Assembly (NCBI GenBank): GCA_949290055.1 | Contig: CASEQJ010000021.1 | Location: forward strand, 1 to 36,741 | Reading direction: 5' to 3' | Length of the DNA: 36,741 nucleotides | From: an uncultured Olsenella sp. | GTDB lineage: Bacteria; Actinomycetota; Coriobacteriia; Coriobacteriales; Atopobiaceae | Shown: positions 32,289 to 36,741 of the stretch, in pieces | Numbering within the stretch: position 1 is the first letter of the stretch | Layout of the letters: each line of letters opens with the position of its first letter | Notes under the pieces: generated by a model | What the model saw: the letters and a program-made list of their open reading frames with translations, nothing else | Database searches by the model: none | Told to the model about the DNA's origin: nothing | Translations under genes and position numbers: made by a program

Positions 32289-34177
32289 AGGCGCTCACCT
32301 CCCGAGATGGCGCGCGTGGGACAGATCTGCTCGCAGAGGGTGCAGCCGGTGCACTGCGCGGGGTCGATCGCCACCTTGCCGGTGGCGGCGTCAGGCACGA
32401 GGGCGGGGCATCCCAGCTCGCGGACGCAGCGCTGGCAGCCGACGCACTTCTCGGCGTCCACCGTGCTTCTCGCCTGCGGCTTGGCGAGCACCACGCACGG
32501 GCTCCGGAAGATGATCGCCTTGACGCCCGGCTCGTCGGCAACGCGACGGACGGTCTCGACGGCGCGCTCGTGGTCGAGCGGGTCGACGGTCTCGACGACC
32601 GTGAGGCCGATGGCGCGCAGCACGCGCTCGATGCTGACCCTCTCCACGACCTGGCCCATCATCGTGCGCCCCGTGCCCGGGTGCGGCTGGTGGCCGGTCA
32701 TGGCCGTGGTGGAGTTGTCCAGGACGACGAGCGTCATGTTGGCCTGGTTGTAGAAGGCGTTGACCACGCCGGTGATGCCCGAGGCGAAGAACGTGGAGTC
32801 GCCGACGAAGGCAAAGGCCGCGGTGTCCGGCTCCACGTGCGTCACGCCCTGCGCGATGTTGATGCCCGCGCCCATGCACAGGCACGTGTCCACCATGTCG
32901 AGCGGCTTGGCGTTGCCGAGCGTGTAGCAGCCGATGTCGCCGCAGAAGAGCGTCTTGCGGCCGCGCATGGCGCGCTTGACGGCATAGAAGCTCGCCCGGT
33001 GCGGGCAGCCGGCGCAAAGGACGGGCGGGCGGACCGGCAGCGTGGGGGGCGCCGGGCAATTCCCCGTGCTCAAACAGCTTCGGCCTTCGGCCTGCAGAAC
33101 TGCGCGCGGGGAAATGCCCGGCGCCTCGCCCTCGTCGACGACCTCCCTACCGAGGAAGCAATCAAGCGCCATTCCAACCGACTCGACGGTGTTCTCTCCG
33201 GAGGGTTGGATGTCACCGGTGAGCTTGCCGCGGATACGCACGTTGAGGCCGCGACGGCCGCAGGTCGCCACCAGGGAGCGCTCGATCACGGGGTCGAGCT
33301 CCTCGACGCAGAGGACCTCGTCGAGGCCGTCGAGGAAGTCGGCCGCCAGGGGCTCGGGGAACGGGTACGGGGCCGCCACGCGCAGGACGCGGACGTCGTC
33401 CTTCTCGCTCAGGTTCTCCGCGACGTAGGTGGCGCTGATGCCATGCGTGGCGATGCCGAGGCGCGGGTGGGCGCCCGGACCGGCCGTCTGGTGGATGGCG
33501 TTTCTCGCGTAGCTGGAGAGGCGCTCGGCGAGCGCGGCGTCACGTGCCTCGATGGCGGCGTGGGCGCGCACGGAGAGCGCGGGGAAGATGACCCAGCGGG
33601 ACGGGTCGCGGACGAAGCCCTCGGGGTCGTGGCGCACCCACTCGCACGCGTCAGCCACCTCGACGTCCTCGTAGCCGTGGTCCACGCGCGTGGTAGGCCG
33701 CACGATCACGGGACAGCCCAGCTCCTCGGAGAGGTCGAAGGCCTCCCCCATCATCTGGTAGGCCTCGCTCGGGCTGGAGGGGTCGAGGATCGGCAGCTTG
33801 GCGTAGGCAGCAAAGGTGCGCGTGTCCTGCTCGGTCTGGGACGAGATGGGACCGGGGTCGTCGGCCACGAGGACCACCAGGCCGCCCTTGACGCCGATGT
33901 AGGAGAGGCTCATGAGCGGGTCGGAGGCGACGTTCAGGCCCACCTGCTTCATGGTGACGAGCGCCCGGGCCCCGGCGTACGCCGCGCCGGCCGCCACCTC
34001 GAGCGCGGCCTTCTCGTTCACGGACCACTCCACGTAGACGCCCTCGCCCCGGCGGCGCGCCACGGTCTCCAGGACCTCGGTCGACGGCGTGCCCGGGTAG
34101 CCGGCCACCACGTTCACGCCCGCAGCGAGCGCGCCCAGGGCCATGGCCTCGTTGCCCATCAGGAATTCTCTGTGCAT
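32285..34177 (-). CDS. iorA: Indolepyruvate:ferredoxin oxidoreductase alpha subunit with inserted palindromic element
   Basis: 630 aa. Start at 34177 (MHREFLMGNEA) after GGGAGG. The N-terminal domain begins with MALGALAAGVNVVAGYPGTP and includes VEWSVNEKAALEVAAGAA. The TPP domain has RPPVLCAGCPHRASFYAVKR, CGDIGCYTLG and MGAGINIAQGVTH. The C-terminus has two ferredoxin cluster motifs, CVGCQRCVRELGC and CTGCTLCEQICP. Residues about 351-377, just before the TPP domain, are encoded by palindromic element B3 (78 bp, in frame) and add AVLQAEGRSCLSTGNCP. The enzyme is otherwise complete. Confidence 0.95.
   Translation of the reverse strand: MHREFLMGNEAMALGALAAGVNVVAGYPGTPSTEVLETVARRRGEGVYVEWSVNEKAALEVAAGAAYAGARALVTMKQVGLNVASDPLMSLSYIGVKGGLVVLVADDPGPISSQTEQDTRTFAAYAKLPILDPSSPSEAYQMMGEAFDLSEELGCPVIVRPTTRVDHGYEDVEVADACEWVRHDPEGFVRDPSRWVIFPALSVRAHAAIEARDAALAERLSSYARNAIHQTAGPGAHPRLGIATHGISATYVAENLSEKDDVRVLRVAAPYPFPEPLAADFLDGLDEVLCVEELDPVIERSLVATCGRRGLNVRIRGKLTGDIQPSGENTVESVGMALDCFLGREVVDEGEAPGISPRAVLQAEGRSCLSTGNCPAPPTLPVRPPVLCAGCPHRASFYAVKRAMRGRKTLFCGDIGCYTLGNAKPLDMVDTCLCMGAGINIAQGVTHVEPDTAAFAFVGDSTFFASGITGVVNAFYNQANMTLVVLDNSTTAMTGHQPHPGTGRTMMGQVVERVSIERVLRAIGLTVVETVDPLDHERAVETVRRVADEPGVKAIIFRSPCVVLAKPQARSTVDAEKCVGCQRCVRELGCPALVPDAATGKVAIDPAQCTGCTLCEQICPTRAISGGERL
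33048..33125 (-). repeat. Palindromic element B3 inside iorA
   Basis: 78 bp. Arms GGCGCCGGGCAATTCCCC (33048-33065) and 33108-33125 pair at 17 of 18 positions, the mismatch falling 12 bp from the outer edge as in B2. On the iorA sense strand the loop starts GCGCGCAGTTCTGCAGGC and ends CCGAAGCTGTTTGAGCAC, identical to both loop ends of B2. The length is a multiple of three and there is no stop in the iorA frame. Confidence 0.85.
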
Positions 34178-34200
34178 GCTGACCTCCCTCGCTGCGCCGC

Positions 34201-34206
34201 ACTCTA
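34201..34206 (-). promoter_or_regulatory. Extended -10 of iorA-iorB-paaK
   Basis: Minus strand TGC-TAGAGT, 24 bases upstream of the iorA ATG. Confidence 0.55.
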
Positions 34207-34246
34207 GCAGAGCAAAGCGGGCCTTGGCCGACCCGTCGCAAACCGG

Positions 34247-34252
34247 TAACGT
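34247..34252 (+). promoter_or_regulatory. Candidate promoter of the tcdA-like gene
   Basis: TTGGCC (34224-34229) and TAACGT with a 17-base spacer, 34 bases before the GTG start. One of the few -35/-10 pairs with correct spacing in the window. Confidence 0.4.
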
Positions 34253-34286
34253 AGGACGGTATGAGGACGAGAAGAACGGGGTACGC

Positions 34287-35012
34287 GTGGCAGAGACGGC
34301 GACGGACAGGCTGAGGCTCGTCATCGGCGACGAGGGGCTGGCGCGGCTGGGCGAGGCCCGCGTGGCCGTGATCGGTCTCGGCGGCGTGGGATCCTCCTGC
34401 GCGGAGGCGCTGGTCCGAGGCGGCGTGGGACACCTCGTACTCCTGGACCGTGACGTGGTGGCGCCGAGCAACATCAACCGTCAGGCGCTCGCGTTCACAA
34501 GCACCATTGGCCGACCCAAGGCCGAGGTCATGCGCGCCATGGCGCTCGACATCAACCCCGAGGCCGACGTCACCGCCGTGACGGCGTTTCTCGACAAGGA
34601 CGCGCTCCCCCAGCAGATGGACGCTCTCGGGCACCTCGACTACGTGGTGGACGCCATCGATACCGTGGCACAGAAGCTCCGCCTGGCGCAGTGGTGCCAG
34701 GAGCGCGGCGTCCCCGAGCTCTCCGCGATGGGCGGGGCCAACAAGCTCGACCCCTGTCGCCTGCACTTCGCCGCCATCGAGGACACCGTCAACTGCCCGC
34801 TCGCACGCGTCATGCGAAAGGAGTGCCGCCGTCGCGGCATCCGCGGCCTGCGCGTGCTCTTCTCGGACGAGGAGCCGGTCCGCATGGAGCGCATCTCAGA
34901 CGAGCAGTGGCTGCGCGAGGGGTCGCTCCTGGGCACGATGAGCTACCTGCCCCCCATCATGGGCCAGATGCTCGCCAGCCGCGTGATTCGCGACCTCCTG
35001 GGGTGGGCGTGA
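34287..35012 (+). CDS. tcdA: tRNA threonylcarbamoyladenosine dehydratase-like (ThiF/MoeB family)
   Basis: 241 aa, near the usual size. GTG start with GACGAGAAGAACGGGG upstream. The nucleotide-binding loop VAVIGLGGVGSSCAEALVRG (30-36), LLDRDVVAPSNINRQ and YVVDAIDTVAQK define an E1-like adenylating enzyme. The set MGGANKLDP and LARVMRKECRRRGI followed by VLFSDEEPV matches TcdA/CsdL, which cyclises t6A37 to ct6A in ANN-decoding tRNAs. A MoeB/ThiF role is less likely, since no sulfur carrier is adjacent and the CxxC zinc pairs are not seen. Confidence 0.88.
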   Translation: MAETATDRLRLVIGDEGLARLGEARVAVIGLGGVGSSCAEALVRGGVGHLVLLDRDVVAPSNINRQALAFTSTIGRPKAEVMRAMALDINPEADVTAVTAFLDKDALPQQMDALGHLDYVVDAIDTVAQKLRLAQWCQERGVPELSAMGGANKLDPCRLHFAAIEDTVNCPLARVMRKECRRRGIRGLRVLFSDEEPVRMERISDEQWLREGSLLGTMSYLPPIMGQMLASRVIRDLLGWA

Positions 35013-35104
35013 CGCAAGCCGCGTGCGACAGAACCCTCCGGAACATCCGTCGCGCAGGGGCGTCCGCCACATAATCACCGCTTACGCGCGACGTGAAAAG
35101 TTGG

Positions 35105-35110
35105 TAGGGT
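35105..35110 (+). promoter_or_regulatory. Candidate extended -10 of the DUF2798 gene
   Basis: TTGG-TAGGGT, about 54 bases before the ATG at 35164. Confidence 0.35.
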
Positions 35111-35163
35111 AGCTCCTCGCATTCGCCCGCCCCGCGGGTCCCGTCGAGAAAGGTTTGCCCTAC

Positions 35164-35667
35164 ATGCCCACCAACAAGCGCGAGAGCCTCATCTTTACGA
35201 TCATCATGTGCTTCTGCATGGTGCTCTGGATGTCCGTCTACAACGTCGCTCGCGTGCGTGGCTGGAACTTCGGCTCCGGAACGCTGGCCGACGCATGGCT
35301 CGGCTTCCCGCCGGCCTACGTGGTGGCGATGCTGCTGGACGTTCTTCTCGCCAGCCGGTTTGCCAAGTGGTTTGCGTTCCGCTTCCTGGTGACGCCGGGC
35401 AAGAGCAGCCGCCTTGCCATCACGCTGGCCATCAGCACGATGATGGTCTTCCCCATGGTGCTCTTCAAGTCGCTCTACGGCGCGCTCGAGGCATTCACGC
35501 ACGTGGGCGACCCGGCCATGATCCTGCCCACGTGGATCGCGAACATCCCGTGGAACTTCGTCGCCGCGCTGCCGTGGAACCTGCTGGTGGCGGGCCCGCT
35601 CTCGCGCTGGGTCTTCCGCCGCGCGTTCCCTGAGGGGACGGTGCTCGCGGAGCCGGTCTGCGCGTAA
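35164..35667 (+). CDS. DUF2798-like four-helix membrane protein
   Basis: 167 aa. ATG 35164 preferred to a TTG three codons earlier because GAGAAAGG is 10 bases upstream. Two similar halves each begin with a charged residue then a TM hairpin: ESLIFTIIMCFCMVLWMSVYN with FPPAYVVAMLLDVLLASRFA, and LAITLAISTMMVFPMVLFKS with IPWNFVAALPWNLLVAGPLSR. The tandem repeat of F/L-x-x-x-x-M-x-x-x-M-x-x-Y/L and N/D-x-L-L-A is the DUF2798 pattern. Function unknown. Stands alone between tcdA and the EamA gene. Confidence 0.8.
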   Translation: MPTNKRESLIFTIIMCFCMVLWMSVYNVARVRGWNFGSGTLADAWLGFPPAYVVAMLLDVLLASRFAKWFAFRFLVTPGKSSRLAITLAISTMMVFPMVLFKSLYGALEAFTHVGDPAMILPTWIANIPWNFVAALPWNLLVAGPLSRWVFRRAFPEGTVLAEPVCA

Positions 35668-35748
35668 GCGGGCGCCCGCAGCTCTCCCGGCAGATCGGGC
35701 CACCGACGGAACCCCACGGCATCGCGCTCGGGGCCCTCCGGCATGGCC

Positions 35749-36702
35749 TCACCGCATTGTATGCCGTGAGAGAAGGCTCGGAGCCTGTGCGAGGCACACG
35801 CCCGCGAGAATCACCACCACGCCCAGCCACTCGACGACGCCGAGCGGCTCGCCGAGCACGACCATGGCGATGAACAATCCCGCGGGAAGCTCCGCAGCGG
35901 CCATGACGGTTGAGAGGCCGGCGGGCAGGTGTGGCGACCCCAGGCCAAAGAGCAGCACGGGGCACATGAGGCCGAAGAAGCCCGCGACCGCGGCAAAGGG
36001 CAGGATGCCCCGGAAGACGACGCCCGACACCAGGTAGTCCGGGCACACGGTGAGCGACATGACGCCCGCCCCCAGGCACACGACGAGGCCGCGCTGCTCG
36101 TTGGAGCAGAGGGCCTTCACCTTACCGGAGAGCGTCACGAAGAGCGAGCAGGTCACGGCGGCGCCGAGCGCGCAGAGGAGGGCCACCGGGTCGTAGCCCG
36201 CAAGCCCCGTCCTGTAGACGCCGCTCGCGAACACGGTGCCGAACACGATGACCGCCGCCGAGGCGACCTCCACGAAGCGCGGAGCTCGGCGCGTCATGAT
36301 GGTCTGCCAGACGAGCCCCATCCACGTGAACTGGAAGAGCAGCGTGAGGGCAACCGGTGCGGGCAGCACGCTCATGGCGTAGCAGTACAGAATTGAGGTC
36401 GTGCAGGTGAGGGCACCGAGCCCCATGAGTTTGAGCACCTGCTTGCCGGAAAGACGCTGCCACCGCACACCGCGCAGACGGCCGAGAAGCACCGCGAGCC
36501 CGAAGAACAGGAAGCCGAACCACGCCTGGCTTGCAACCACCTGCGCGGAGGTGAAGCCCGCCGCGTAGGCGAGCTTGTAGGTGGTCGCCATCGCCCCATA
36601 GCAGGCGCCGCCCGCGAACACCTGGAGTGCCGCCACCGCCCGGCGGCGTCCCGAGGGCGCCATCCCCGCAGACGGCATCGGCCGATCGATCACGTTTTCC
36701 AT
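35749..36702 (-). CDS. EamA-family (DMT superfamily) transporter
   Basis: 317 aa with about ten TM segments in two EamA halves. First half: AGGACYGAMATTYKLAYAAG with SQAWFGFLFFGLAVLLGRL and LYCYAMSVLPAPVALTLLFQ. Second half: VALLCALGAAVTCSLFVTLS up to SHLPAGLSTVMAAAELPAGL and GEPLGVVEWLGVVVILAGV. DMT members export or import metabolites such as amino acids and nucleosides; the substrate is unknown. ATG after AGAGGAGG. The 3' end is close to the convergent DUF2798 gene; a short GCGGGC/GCCCGC palindrome lies between. Its promoter is likely outside the window. Confidence 0.92.
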   Translation of the reverse strand: MENVIDRPMPSAGMAPSGRRRAVAALQVFAGGACYGAMATTYKLAYAAGFTSAQVVASQAWFGFLFFGLAVLLGRLRGVRWQRLSGKQVLKLMGLGALTCTTSILYCYAMSVLPAPVALTLLFQFTWMGLVWQTIMTRRAPRFVEVASAAVIVFGTVFASGVYRTGLAGYDPVALLCALGAAVTCSLFVTLSGKVKALCSNEQRGLVVCLGAGVMSLTVCPDYLVSGVVFRGILPFAAVAGFFGLMCPVLLFGLGSPHLPAGLSTVMAAAELPAGLFIAMVVLGEPLGVVEWLGVVVILAGVCLAQAPSLLSRHTMR

Positions 36703-36741
36703 AGCCGTTCCTCCTCTCGCCCCGCAACGCGAGGCTTCGGC

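Noticed and set aside
34178..34477. A 730-residue version of IorA
   Set aside because: The first 100 residues are Ser/Pro/Thr/Arg-rich and antisense to the tcdA-like gene; GGGAGG and the conserved MGNEAMALGAL support the start at 34177.

Overview
The window is about 36.7 kb of high-GC DNA, densely packed with short gaps and many 1-14 bp start/stop overlaps. The gene content points to an anaerobic, fermenting member of the Coriobacteriia, probably an Olsenella/Atopobiaceae-like organism. It has a fused acetaldehyde/alcohol dehydrogenase (AdhE), acetate kinase, indolepyruvate:ferredoxin oxidoreductase with a PaaK-type arylacetate-CoA ligase, formate-THF ligase, and a FolD plus FchA pair. The genus is an inference from gene style and GC, not from a marker gene. 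No phage, conjugative, CRISPR or classical defence genes are visible, and I found no tRNA or rRNA gene.

Layout. 21-4015 (minus): a five-gene polar amino-acid ABC transporter operon ending in a peptidase C26 hydrolase. 4316-9627 (minus): ackA, a HIT protein, xseB-xseA behind a membrane zinc peptidase, and RNase D. 9736-10707 (plus): a lipid kinase. 10718-12789 (minus): azlD-azlC and a Gfo/Idh/MocA oxidoreductase. 12896-15980 (plus): acyl-ACP thioesterase, Nudix hydrolase, a small membrane protein, thyA and folA. 16135-19569 (minus): adhE and a phosphotransferase. 19737-22775 (minus): a membrane zinc-ribbon protein, thrS behind an apparent transcription attenuator, and a small PLP-enzyme-like gene. 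22842-29168 (minus): fhs-fchA-folD-focA-folE, then folC from its own promoter. 29294-30370 (plus): galM. 30407-34177 (minus): iorA-iorB-paaK. 34287-35667 (plus): tcdA-like and DUF2798-like genes. 35749-36702 (minus): an EamA transporter.

How the genes fit together. Folate and one-carbon metabolism dominate. Formate entering by FocA can be activated by Fhs, dehydrated to methenyl-THF by FchA and reduced by FolD; ThyA consumes methylene-THF, FolA recycles dihydrofolate, FolE starts pterin synthesis and FolC makes or polyglutamylates the cofactor. This FolD lacks the cyclohydrolase lysine and glutamine, which explains the adjacent fchA. AdhE and AckA dispose of acetyl-CoA, and IorAB-PaaK interconverts aryl-pyruvates, arylacetyl-CoA and arylacetates.

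The most unusual content is non-coding. (1) Palindromic elements with a conserved loop but a different, nearly perfectly self-complementary outer stem in each copy: two in opposite orientation between ackA and the HIT gene, two between thyA and folA, and one of 78 bp placed in frame inside iorA. (2) A thrS leader with a 14-codon peptide containing Thr codons just before its stop, an 11-bp candidate antiterminator and a terminator. (3) A frame-independent excess of GGCGAGAAG/CTTCTCGCC through the window. (4) A pair of AATTGGGGAC palindromes that supply the C-terminus and stop codon of iorB.
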